From the NCBI RefSeq assembly GCF_029836165.1, contig NZ_JAOEBG010000006.1, positions 124,001 to 188,000 of the forward strand: a stretch of 64,000 nucleotides of DNA, read 5' to 3'. Origin of the DNA: Pseudomonas sp. GD04091. Lineage in GTDB: Bacteria; Pseudomonadota; Gammaproteobacteria; Pseudomonadales; Pseudomonadaceae. The position numbers were made by a program, and so were the translations under genes. The notes beneath the pieces are model-generated. The model saw nothing but the letters and a program-made list of their open reading frames with translations. It was not told the origin of the DNA and did no database searches. This document shows, piece after piece, positions 16,092 to 28,600 of the stretch. Every line of letters begins with the position of its first letter. Position 1 is the first letter of the stretch.

Positions 16092-16607
16092 TTACCGCAG
16101 GGACCAATCATGTATTGATATAAACCTGATAACTTGTTCTGGCGCATCTTCCAATGAAGCTCTGTAGTCCGTAACAAAGCTAATTCCGGTCAATATACCT
16201 TCACTTCCTTTTAGAAGAAAGTCATCATCGACATCATTAAATAAAATCTCAAACTCTTTCTCTAAGTCTCGAAGATCATCCCCCACACCAACACCATTAA
16301 AATTCCCGCAATAGCCTTCACCCACGGCAACTCTATAAAGTCTTCCGCTGTTTTCGAAGTACAGTGAGACCGCCTCATTCATAAAGCGATATGATAATAA
16401 AAACTCATTACCAAAACCTATCTTTCTCTTAACTCCGATCCAAGCATGGCTTTTAAGGAGAATGTCACGGATAGGTACTTCAGGACCGTACCAGTCGACC
16501 ACCCCAACTTTTTCGCTAACATCGGAAAACGATTCACCCAAAGAAAATCCTGCTGCCGATATACCTGGAACGAGGTCAGAGCTCAAATCAGGGAATAAAT
16601 TTCTCAT
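16092..16607 (-). CDS. cdiI: CdiI-type immunity protein of the CDI locus
   Basis: This encodes 171 residues, starting at ATG 16607 only 3 nt after the cdiA stop, with a Shine-Dalgarno-like GGAAGTGA inside the end of cdiA. AT-rich compared with cdiA upstream, as usual for toxin-linked immunity genes. It is a soluble beta-rich protein with no signal peptide (YGPEVPIRDILLKSHAWIGV, LYFENSGRLYRVAVGEG). Position and coupling mark it as the cognate immunity protein for the adjacent CdiA C-terminal toxin. Family not recognised by name. Confidence 0.7.
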   Translation of the reverse strand: MRNLFPDLSSDLVPGISAAGFSLGESFSDVSEKVGVVDWYGPEVPIRDILLKSHAWIGVKRKIGFGNEFLLSYRFMNEAVSLYFENSGRLYRVAVGEGYCGNFNGVGVGDDLRDLEKEFEILFNDVDDDFLLKGSEGILTGISFVTDYRASLEDAPEQVIRFISIHDWSLR

Positions 16608-16610
16608 ATA

Positions 16611-19600
16611 TCACTTCCAGCCCTTCCACTCACCGCCCTCATATTTCAGACGATTTCCTTGGGCATCATAGTATTGTTGATAACGCGTAATAGTGCCCGG
16701 ACTAAAATCAGGCGACGGATCAATTACCCGTATTTCTATATTTTTCGTACCAATCTTCTCAGTAGTAACAAGCTTATAATACGGACTATCGCCGTGGGTC
16801 CCACCGCCCGGATGGAACTCAACCTCTTTTATTTTCGGGTGTCCTTCAACGTTAAAGACCTGTGCTTTACCTGAAGTACCAGCCAATGGTGCTTTCGGCG
16901 TAAGACTCGCACCATCAAGCATCAGCGACTGCTTGATGTCATCAATCGATTTACCCCACATGCTCGACGGCGACTCAGCAATGTTTCGAGGAATCCCCGC
17001 TTGAGCGGCGAGATTGTCTCTCAGCCCAACACGCGCAATTGCAGAAGTAGCCGGCACTTCAGCTGCACCAGTCGCTTTTGCACCACCTACAGCTTTACCA
17101 AACGCAACAGCCGCACCAAATTTTAAAATCTCCTCCCGAGTAGCGCCATTGTCAACAAGATTGACAATTCCAGGAACGTCCACTGGTGCCAGCGTCGAAC
17201 CAAGCAATCCATCCTGATGCGCCAGGGTGCTGATTTTTTCGTCGCTTAGCCCTTGCCGCCGCCACTCGGCGATCATCTCACTCGCCCTGATCGCACCAAG
17301 GTATGGATTGGCGATTCCGCCTAGCGGAGTCCAGTCGGCACCCGACAGCGAATAGATATTGAGGTAATCACCACCCTCGCCATTGCGTTGCCCTTGCTTC
17401 ACCCCTTCCAGCATGGCGATGGCGTAGTCCGCCACCAGGATGTTGTAGTCCTCCCGGCTCAGCCTGCCGCTCTGGTACAGATCAGCAAGCTTCTCCCCGG
17501 CCTCCTTTTCCTGCTGCCGGTATTCATTGCGTATTCCACGCTGACATTCACCATTACCAGCACAAGCCTGGTACCGCTCCTGCAGCTCATCAATGCTTCC
17601 AATACCAGCAGCCTTGAGCTTCTCGTAAAGCGCCCGACTTGTCGCATCCAACCGCTCGATACCGTACTTGTTCGCCAACAAGTTGTTCTCAACGGCATTG
17701 CGACCAGCCCCCGCCCCCGCGACAACACCCGTGCTGTTACCTTCCACCAGACCACCTGACAGGCCAGCCGCCAACGTCGACAGTGCCGAGATCGTCTGCT
17801 TCTGCTCTTCACTCAGGGCATTGCCATCGGTAGTTCCATACAACTGCTGGGCAATAAGGCGTGCGGCCAATTCGCCACCGGCTGCACCGGCGGCTCCCGC
17901 CGCTGCCGAGTTGCCTTGTGCCTGGGCCACCACTGCCCCCAGCACGGCGTGAGCCATGACATTGAGCGCCGCGTTGTCACCGGTAGATTTCTTGATCAAC
18001 TGCGCCAGATACGGTGCCGAAGCCCCAGCCAGCGCCGAGCCAATGTTGCCACCCGCCAACCCTTGCAAGGCCGCTGTGACCGCCTGAGTAACGCGCTGGT
18101 AATCACCGCTGGTACCGTACTTGCCCATGATCTTCTGGTAAGCATCGGTAGCGACCAGTTGCTTCTGGTACTCCTGTTCGGCCTCTTTGCTCGCGCCTTT
18201 CTCGGGAGCCTTGATCCCACGCGCCTCCAGCTCCGCACGCGCTTCCTCGTTGGCCTTGAGCTGGCCTTGGGTCCGCACGATGTCCGACACCTGCGTCCCG
18301 ATCTCACCGATCAACTGCACTTGCCGCAGCCGCCGTTGCTCTTTCTCCTTGTCGAAGATCGGGCTGATGCTGTCATTGGCATGCTCGACGTCATGGCTCA
18401 GGGTCGCGACGTCCTGCTTCTGCTGGCCCGGATCGCGAATCTCCAGGGTGCCCTCGGAAATCGCCGATGACGTGGTGCCACTGGCGCTGCCGCTGTGGTT
18501 GTAGGCAATCAGCGTGCCGCTGGGCATGTTGCTGGTGAAGCCCGTCGAGCCGCTGTTGCCACCGCTGACGCTGGCGCTGGCCATCTGGCTCTTGAACTCG
18601 GCCTTGTTCTCGATATCGCTCCAGCCCAGAGTCCCGGTGCTCAGGCGGTTCTTGTCGGCCTCGGCGGTGCTGGCGATGACGCTGCCGTCAAGCTGGGTGT
18701 GCTTGCCCACATCGATCTGGTAGCCACCCTTGCCGGCGAACAGCCCAGTCTGCTCCTGCACGCTCTGGTACTTGGAGTCGAGCTTGTTCTGGCTGACGCT
18801 GAGGCTGCCGCTCGCGCCCGCGCCAATGATGGCGACGCTCACCCCGCCGCTGACATTGGTCTGCTTGGACTTGTAGTTGTCGGTGTCCTGCAGGCTCTGC
18901 AGCGTCAGGTCGCGTCCAACGTCGGCGACGACCTTGTCGGCGTTGACCTGCGCGCCCTTGAGCGTGGTATCCCGCCCGCTGAGCAAGCTGGCCTGGTTCC
19001 CGGCATCCAGGGTGGTTTCCGTCCAGGTGGTGCCGTTGCCCTTCTCGTTGCCCGAGCCTTTGTTGGCATTGGCAAAGATGCTCAGGCCGCCGCCGCTCGA
19101 GCCGAAACCGATACTGGCGCCGATGGCGCCACCACTGCTGTTGTTCTTGCCGTCCAGCTTCTGCGTGTTGGCCGCCGCTTCCAGCACGATGTCGCGCTCG
19201 GCTTGCAGCGACAGGTCGTTGCCGGCCTTGAGCTTGCTGCCCTGCACGCGGATATCGCCGCCGGTGGCGTCACTGCCATTGCCCTTGGCGACGATGGTCA
19301 GGTCGTTGCCGCTGGTCAGGCTGCTGCCCTGGCTGACGGTCTGCTCCTGGGTCTGGCGCGAGCTGGACTTCTGCCCGCCGAGCGAAATGGCGATGCCGAC
19401 GAACTCGCCGGCGTTCTCGGCGTTCATACCGCCATTTTCCTGCGCGGCCTGCCAGGCCTGGACACCGGTCAGGCCGGCCTTGATGCCTTGCAGGGCCGAG
19501 AGCCGGCTGTCTTCTTCCTTGGTGGCCTGCTTGGTCGTCTGGTAGGCGGTATCGACAGCACTGCCTACCGTGCCGGACAAGGCCAGGGTCAGGCCGCTGC

Positions 19601-22600
19601 TCTTGCTCTTGGCGGTCTGCTCGCTGGTGTTGTGGTTTTCGGCCGCGACGATCTCGACGTTCTGCCCGACCAGGGTGATGTCCTTGCCGGCGATGACCTC
19701 GGAGCCTTTGACGCCCAGGTCCTTGCCCGCCTCGATGGAGACGTTGCCGAGCACGCTGCCCACCGTGCTGGCCTTGGCGCTCTCGCTCTTGCTGGTGGAG
19801 GTGTTCTCCAGGCTGGTCGAACCCAGGGTAACGCCGATCCCGCCGCTGCTGAGCAAGCCGGACTTCTTCTTCGAGCTCGAGTGGCTTTGCTCGAAGGTTT
19901 GCGTGGCACTCTCGATCTGGATGTTGCCCCCGGCCAGCAGGCTCGTATCGTGGGTGGACACGATGTTGCTGCCCGACACGCCGATATCCTCCCCGGCGCG
20001 GACCACCACCGTGTCGCCGCTGACCGACGAGCCCTCCTGGGTGACGGAGCGCGAGCTGTCGATACGGGTCTTCTGGCTGCTCGACAGCCCGGAGCTGCTG
20101 GTCTTGGTCTTGCGGTAATAGCTGTAGTCGCTGTTCTCCTCAGCGACCAGGTTCACATCGCCGCCGGCATAGAGATAGGCCTCATTCCCCGCCGTCACCC
20201 GGCTGGCGCTCAAGGCCAGGTCATCGCCGGCCTTCAACGCCAGGTTGCCGCCCGCCACCACGGTGCTGGACACCTGCTGGACATGATCTTCCTGGCTGGT
20301 GACCTTCTTCGTCTTGCTCGCCGAATGCTGTTCATTGGCCGCGGACATCAGGTCCAGGTCCCGGGTCGCGGTCATCGCCACGTCGCGCTTGGCCTCGATC
20401 GCGCTGGCCACCGCGCTGATGTCGCGCCCGGCGCTGACGGTCAGGTCGCGCCCGGCCTGCAGGCTGGCGCCGTTCTGGGTGACGCTGTAGTCGTTGTAGC
20501 GCACGCCGCGGTCATTGCTGACCACCTGCTCCACCGAGGTCAGCTTGACGTCGCGCCCGGCCTTGAGGCTGGTGTCGGCGCCGCTGTTGAGCACGCCGCC
20601 GCTGTTGCTCAGGTCGCGCCCGGCGTTGATCGCCAGGTTGTTGGCCGCCTCCACCCGTGCGGCGTTGTCGACGAAGTCGCGCTGCTGGGCGTAGCTGCCA
20701 TTGCTGCTCTGGTGCGAGGTGGCGGTGCGTTGGTTGATCACGTCGCGGGTGGCGCCGAGGCTCACGTCGCGCCCGGCGATGATGCCGCCGGCCTTGTTCA
20801 CCAGGTCGTTGCCCGCCAACAGGTCGAGGCGCTCGCCGGCTTCCACCAGGCCGCTGTTGACCAGGTTGTTGCCGGCCTGGGCCGACAGGTTGTGGGTGGC
20901 GCGCAGGGTGCCGACGTTGTCGAGGTTCTGCCCGGCGATCAGGTTGACGTCGCTGCCGGCGATCAACGCGCCGTTGGGCGCCAGGCGGTTGTTGGAGTGG
21001 GCCAGGTAGAGCACCGGCACCAGCACCTGCTCGCCGTTCACCTCGGCGTTTTCCAGCCAGACGATGTCGTGGGTCAGCGCCGCCACCTGCTCGGCGGTCA
21101 GGCTCACGCCCACCGCCAGGTCGAGCTGCTGCTTGCTCTTGATGGCGTTGTCCATCAGGTACTTGAACAGTTTCTCGTCGGTGTCCTGGCCGTCTATGAA
21201 GCGCTGGCCGGTGCGGGCGACCACGGCCTGCTGCACCAGCTTCTGCTCGTAGAAGCCATCGCCCAGGCGCTTGGCGCTCTGATCGGGGTCATAGCCGAGG
21301 TTGGCCAGCAGGTAGTCCGAGCTCATGAACTGCTTGAGGTCGGTGAGCACCGGGTTGGTTTCGATCAGGTACTTGTGCGGGTTGCTGCGCACGCTGCTGT
21401 CGGGCATGCCTTGCACGCGCTCGATGGTGATCGGTGCCGGGCCTTGCGCATTCAGCGCCGCGGCCTGGTTGATGCCGTCGTCCACTGCCGTGCGGCCGGG
21501 CAGCAGCGGGCCGCTGCCGGCGCCCGGCAGGGCGGTATTGATAGCACTGGCGTCGCTGCCGATGCCCGCCTGGGTGCGCTCGGCGGTGCTCAGCGCGGTG
21601 CCACGGGCTCCGGTCTGGGCCGCGTCAACGCTGTCGATGGCGCGGACCGCGACCTGCGGCAGCGGCTGCTGGCGTTGGGTGGCGCTCAGGCTGGCGCCGC
21701 CCATGGTCCAGCTTTGCGGGCCGGTGCTGGTGGGCGCGCTGCCACCTTCGGTGCTGAGGCGGAACAGGCCGTGCTGCCCGGTAGGCAGGCTGAAGCCGGG
21801 CAGCGCCAGCGGGTTGACCTGCTGCTGTGCCAGGTCCGGCGGCAGCTGCTGGTTCAGGGTGACGCGGGTGGAGAACGCCGTGCCGGGCGCGGTGGTATCG
21901 GTGCGCGCGCCGCTGCCGATGTAGGCATAGCCCGGACGCACCACGCTGTTGCTGATGCCGTTGCCGGCGGTGACGCTCACCGCACCACCGGCCTGCATCA
22001 CGCCGGCGTAGCTCTGGTCGCCAGCCGCCAGTTGCCTGGTGCTGCCCAGCTGTACCCATTCGCGCTCGGTCATGCCGATGAAACCGGCCAGGGCGGCTTG
22101 CAGGCCGCCCAGGTCGTTGGGGTTATAGCCGGGGCTGTCGATCCAGTATTTGTTGGTGACGTTGTTGGCGGCGTTGTACCAGCCACCCGCGTTGCGGGTG
22201 CGCGCCGACATGAAGATGCGGGTGGTTTCGGTCTCGCCGGTCTCCAACCCGCTGTTGGTCAGGTTGTTGACCGTGGCCACCAGGCTGCCGGCCGCGGCGA
22301 TGGTGCTGCTGCTGTTGAGCAGGTCGCCGCCGTTGATCGTCAAGTTGCCACCGGTGGTGATGCTCGACGCGGCGCTGGCTTCGGTGACCTCGAACTTGTC
22401 GCGCTGGACGATCTCCCAGACGTGGTTGCGCTTGCCGCCACAGTCGCCGGCGTTGTAGCCCTCGATACAGGCGACTTCGCCGATACGGGCGGTGTACACG
22501 CCCTTGTTGTCGGTCTTGAGCACCGCCCGCACGTTCTGGATGGTGCTGGCGGCCAGGCTCATCGCACCGTCGCTCTGCAGCGAGCCGGAGCTGTTGACGA

Positions 22601-25600
22601 TGCTGCTGGCCAGGCTGCCCTGGCCGTCACGGTCGATGGTCAGCTTGCCGAGGCTGTACACGTCGGCATAGCTGTTGCTCAGGCTGTCGACGCGCAGGCC
22701 CATGTCGGCGCCGCTGAACAGCAGGCCACGGTCGTTGACCAGGGCGCCGGTGGTCAGGGTCAGGTTCTGCGCGGCGCCCAGGGTGCCCTGGTTGTTGACG
22801 CTGCCGGCGCCGACGCTGAGCCCGGCGGCGGAGGTCAGGCGGCCGGCGTTGTTCAGCAGGCCGGCCACCGACACGGTACTGGCGGCGCCGCCGGCGATGC
22901 TGCCGGTGCCGCTCAGGTTGACCTGCGCCGCGCTCAGGTCCAGGGTGCCACGGCTGCTCAGGCGGCCGTTGCCGTTGTAGGTGCCGCCCAGGTTGAGGTT
23001 GAGGCTGCCGTCACTGGCGATCAGGCCATCGTTGCTCCAGTTGCCGCCGCTGCCGACCAGTGCTTCGCTGGCCAAAAGCTGGCCGCTGGCGGTCTGGCTG
23101 AAGTCGCCGACATTGACCGTCAGGCGCCCGGCCTGGATCACGTTGCTGTTGCGCCAGCTGCCGGCGTTGAGGGTCAGGCCGCCGCGGGTGACGATGCTGC
23201 CGCCGGCGCCGGTGACGTTACCGGTGGCGATATCGAAGGTGCCACGGCCGACATGCAGCAGGCTGCCGCCGCCGTTGAGGAAACTGCCGACGCCCAGGCC
23301 GAGGTCGGTGTTGGCGGTTTCCAGGGTGCCGTTGCGGTTGTCGAACTGGCCGGCGATCTGCAGGCGGGTGGCGCCGCTGCTGCCGAGCGCGCGAATCTGG
23401 CCGGTCTGGTTGTCGAGGCTGGCCGCCGTGATCGCCAGGCTGCTGTCGCTCTCGATGATGCCCAGGCGGTTGTTCAGCGCACCGCTCAGGCCGAGGTCGA
23501 TGCGCTGGCCGGCGATCTGGCCGTCGTTGTCGCCGCTGTTGTCGAAGTTGCCGCCACGGACCTGCACCAGCCCCTTGGCATACAGGCCGCCGTTGCGGTT
23601 GTCGAAGTCGACGGTGGTGATCAGCGCATCGCCGGTCTGGGCAGCGATGCGCCCGCCGTAGTTGTCGATGCCGCCCAGCGCCTTGAGCACCAGGGACTGG
23701 CCCTGGGTGATGCCACCCTGGCGGTTGTTGTCAAGGTCGTAGCCGTTCTTCAGCACGCCGCGCAGGTCGGCGTCGAGCGTGCCCTTGAGGCTCGACAGCA
23801 CGCCGCCGCGATTGTCCAGGTTGCCGGCGGTCACGTTCAGATCGCCGCCCTCGGCGAGGATGCGGCCGCTCTGGTTGTCGATGTCGCCGCTCACCAGCTT
23901 CAGCGCGCCCTGCCCCTGCAGGGTGCCCTTGGCGTTGTTCACGGTGGCGGCAGCGACGTCGAGGTCGCCGTTCTGGCTGTAGATCAGGCCATCGGCGTTG
24001 TTCTGCAGGGTGCCGTCGATGGCCAGGGTCAGCGCTTGTTTCGCCGCCACGGTGCCACGGTTGCTGTTGTCCAGGCTGCCGGCCAGCAGGGTCAGCAGGC
24101 CCTGGCTGGCGATCTGGCCGCCCTGGTTGCTTACCTGGGTGGCGTGGTCGATACGCAACGGGCCGGCGCTGGCCAGCTTGCCGTTGGTGTTGGTCAGCGC
24201 GCCGAGCAGGTTCAGGGTCAGCGCGCCGTTGCCGACCAGGCTGCCGCTGCTGTTGTCCAGGGTGGTGGCATCGAGGTCGATGGCCTGCTGGGCGTTGATG
24301 CTGCCTGCGGCATTGCCCAGGGTCATGGCGTTGAGGATCAGGGCCGCGCCGCTGTCGATCAGGCCACCCTGGGCGTTGTTCAGCAGGCCGGTGACGACCA
24401 GGTGCTGCCCGGCGGCGCTGGACAGAATGCCACCGGCGCTGTTGTCCAGGTTGGCCGCCGTCACGTTCAGTGCCTTGCGACTGACCAGGGCGCCGCCGGC
24501 GTTGTTCTGCAGGTCGCCGCTGACATGCGCCTGCAGCGCGCCATCGCGACTGGACAAGGTGCCCTGGTTGCGGTTGTCCAGGCTGCCCAGTTCCACGTCC
24601 AGGCCCTGCCAACCCGACACCAGGCCGCCCTGGTTGACCAGGCGCTGGGCGTTGACGCCCAGCTGGTCGTTGCTGATCAGCTTGCCGGCGCTGTTGTCCA
24701 GGGTGCGGGCCGTCAGGTCCAGGCGCTGGCCGCTGGCGATCTCGCCGCCGCGGTTGCTCAGGTCACGCAGGTGGCTGATGGTCAACGGGCCGGCGGTGCT
24801 GATCAGGCCGGCGTCGTTGTTCAGGTCGCCGCTGGCGCTGCCCAGGTCCAGGGCGATGGCGCCGCCCAGCAGCGAACCGCCGTGGTTGTCGATGGCGCGG
24901 CTGGCGAGGGTCAGGGCGCCGTTGGCGTTGATCAGGCCTTGCTGGCTGTTGTCCAGACGCTCGGCCAGCTGCAGGTCGAGGTCGCCACGGCTGGTCAGGG
25001 TGCCGGCGCCGTTGTTCAGGCTGGCGGCACGCGCATCGAGGCTCACCGCGGCGACCAGGCCCTTGAGGTTGCTCAGCACCTGGTCGATGCGCAGGGTCAG
25101 GGCCTGGTTGCTCAGCAGCTTGCCGCTGCTGTTGTCCAGGCTGCGCGCAGCCAGGGTGAAGGCCCGGGCCGAAGAAATCTCGCCGCCCTGGTTGTTCACC
25201 TCGTCGAGCTGCTTGAGCACCAGCAGCGGCGCGTTGATCAGGCCCTGGCGGTTGTCCAGCAGCCCATGGTTGAGATCCAGGGTGAGCGTGCCGTTGCTGA
25301 ACAGCTGGCCACCTTGCTGGTCGAGGCCGGTGACGCTGGCGTCGAGCGCGCCTTCGCTGGCGATGCGGCCACCTTCGCGGTTGGTCAGCTGGCCGGTGGT
25401 CAGGGCCAGGCTGGCACCGCTGCCCAGGCGCCCTTTCTGGCTGTTGTCCAGGCTGGCGGCGGTCACCTCGGCCACGCCCTTGGCACTGATGACGCCGTCA
25501 TTGCTGTTGTCGATGTGGCCGCCGCGCAGCTTCAGCGCGCCATCGGTGACCAGCTCGCCACCCTGGTTGCGCACCGCGCCGCCGTGCTCGAGGGTCAGGG

Positions 25601-28600
25601 TGCCGGCGCTGGACACGCTGCCGCCACGGTTGTCCAGCTCGGCGCTGGTCAGGCTCAGGGTGCCTTCGGCGCTGATCTGGCCCTGGCGGTTGTCCAGCTT
25701 GCCTTGCAGGTCAGCCACCAGCGCCTGGCGGGTCTGCAGCAGGCCGGCGGTATTGTCCAGGCTGTCGCCGCTCAGGGTCAGGCCGGTCTTGCCCGACAGC
25801 AGGCCCTTGCTGCGGTTGATCACCTCGGCAACGGTCAGTTGCAGGTTGCCGTCCGCCAGCACCTTGCCTTCGCCGCCGTTGTCCAGCCGTTGGCCTTCGA
25901 CGGTCACGTTGGCCTGGCTCGACAGCTCTCCGCCACTGTTGCTCACATCGCCGACGTTCAGTTGCAGGCCGTGGGTCGCGCCCACCAGGCCACCCTGGCG
26001 GTTGTCGAGGCGGTCGCCGGTCAGGCTCAGGGTGTCCGTGCCGACCAGTCGGCCGGCCTGGTTGTCCAGTTTGCCGACCTTGGCCACCACGTGGGTCTTG
26101 CCGGAAACCACCCCTCGCTGGTTGTTCAGTTCGCCGGCTTGAAGGTCCAGGCGTTGGTCGGCGATCAGCGTGCCGTCCTGGTTGAGCAGCTCGGCCTCGA
26201 CGACGACCTGCTGCGTGCCCCGGCTGCTGATCAGGCCCTCACTGTTGTCCAGGCTGTGGCTGCGCAGGTCGAGGCCGTTGGCCGAGACCAGGCCCTTGAG
26301 GTTGTTCAGCGCCTGCTCGATGCGCAGGGTCAGGCCTTGCTGGCCGATCAGATTGCCGTTGCGGTTGTCGAGGTTGCGCGCGGCCAGGGTGAAGGCTTGG
26401 GCGCTGGAGATCTCGCCCTCCTGGTTGTCGACGTCGGCCAGTTGCTTGAGCACCAGCAGCGGCGCATTGATCAGGCCTTTGTGGTTGGTGAGCAGGCCGT
26501 GGTTCAGGTCGAGGGTCAGCGCGCGCTTGCTGAACAGCTCGCCCCCTTGCTGGTCGAGGCCGCTGACGCTGGCGACCAGCGCTTGCTCGCTGGCGATCCG
26601 GCTGCCCTGGCCGTTGTTGACCTGGCCTGCGGTGAGGTCGAGGCGGTCACCGCTGACCAGCCGCGCGCCCTGGCCGTTGTCGAAGGTGCCGGTGTCGACC
26701 TTGGCCGCGCCCTTGCTGCTGAGCACGCCACCCTGGTCATTGTCCAGGCGCTGGCTGGCGATGACCAGCGCGGCGTCGGTGGTGATCGAGCCGTTGCGAT
26801 TGAGCAGTGCGCCGGCGCTGGTCAGGGTCAGCGCGTCGGCGCTCGACAGCTTGCCGGTGCCGTTGTCCAGGCTGCCGACCTTGGCGGTCAGTCGCCCTTC
26901 GGCGCTGATCAGCCCCTGCCGGTTTTCCAGGGCGTGTGCCAGATCGATGTTCAACGACTGCCCGGCGACCAGGCGTCCTTCGTCGTTGTCCAGGTGCTTG
27001 CCGGCCAGGTTCACCGTGCCCTTGCCGGACAGCTCGCCCTGGTTGCGGTTGAGCACCTCGGCGACCTGCAGGTCGAGGTCGGTGCCGGCGAGCAGCTTGC
27101 CGCTGTCGCTGTTGTTCAGCAGGGCGCCTTTGACGTTCAGCCCCGCACCACTGGAGAGCTCCCCGCCACGGTTGTCGACGTCGTCCACTTGCACGGTGAG
27201 CAGGTGCCTGGCGCCGATCAGGCCGCCCTTGCGGTTGTCCAGGCCGGCGCCTTGCAGGGTCAGGTCACCCTCGGCGACGAGCTCGCCCTTGTGGTTGACC
27301 ACCTGGGTCAGCTGGGCCACCAGCGCCCGCTGGCTGGAGATACGCCCGCCGCTGTTGTCCAGGCGAGTGCCGTCCAGGCGCACGGGGCCCACGGCGTTGA
27401 GCAGGCCGCCACGGTTGTCCAGTTCGCTGCCGTTGAAGGTCAGCGCCGCGAGGCTGTTCAGCAGGCCTTTGTCACGGTTGTCCAGCTGGTCGACGGTGAG
27501 CAGCGCCTGCTGGTCCGCACGCAATTTGCCGGCGCGGTTGTCCAGCTTGGCGGCGTGCAGGTCGATGGCGCCCTTGGCGGTGATCTGGCCCTGCTGGTTG
27601 TCCAGCAGGCCGTGGATGCGGGCGTCCAGACGGGCGTCGGTTACCAGGTTGCCAGCTTCGCGGTTGTCGAGGCTGGCAGCCTCCAGATCCACCTTGCCGG
27701 CGGAGCCGAGGGTGCCGGCGCGGTTGTCCAGGGCGGCGCCGAGGGTGATGGTCAGCGCACCGTCGCCGGTGACCTGGCCCTTGCGGTTGTCCAGGCTGGC
27801 GCCCTTGAGGGTGGTGCTGCCGACGCTGGAAATCTCGCCATCCTGGTTGTCGGTCGCGCCGGCCAGGGTCAGGGAGAGATCGGTACGGCTGGTGACGGTG
27901 CCATGGTGGTTGCCCAGGCTGGCGGCGGTGACGCTGACGCCGCTGGCAGAAACCAGGCCTCCCGTGTTGTTCAACGCTTCGTCCAGCTGCACGGTCAGGC
28001 CCTGGTTGCCGAGCAGTTTGCCGAGGCTGTTGTCCAGGCTGCGCGCCACCAGGGCGAAGGCCTGGGCGCTGGAAATCTCGCCCTGATGGTTGTCCACGCT
28101 GTCGAGGTTCTTCAGGGTCAGGCGGGGGGCGTTGATCAGGCCGCCCTGGTTGTTCAGGTGACCCTTGTTGAGGTCCAGGCTCAGCTCGCTGACGCTGGTC
28201 AGGCGACCGCCGTCGCGCTGGTCCAGCCCGGTGACGCTGGCGGTCAGCGCCTGGTTGCTGGCGATGCGCCCCGCCGCGCTGTTGTTCACCTGTCCGGCCT
28301 TGAGGTCGAGGGTCTGCAGGCTGGTGATCTGGCCACCGCGGTTGTCCACCGCGCCGCTGGCCGTCAGGGCCAGGTGCTGGCCGGCGGTCAAGGTGCCGGC
28401 GACGTTGTCCAGGCGGGTGACCTGCGCGGTTACCTTGCCCTGGCTGGATAGCTCGCCGCCGCTGTTGTCCAGCTGGGCGACGCGGGCATCGATCGCGGTG
28501 TCGGCCTTGATCAGGCCACCCTGGCCGTTGCGCACCTGGCCGGCCTGCAGGTCGGCCTGGCCGGCGCTGAGCACACGGCCCTTGGCGCGGTTGTCCAGGG

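Noticed and set aside
18495..28451. 3318-residue open frame antisense to cdiA
   Set aside because: It is a shadow created by GC-rich, repetitive codon use of cdiA; its product is low-complexity Ala/Val/Gln/Gly with no start signal or domain.
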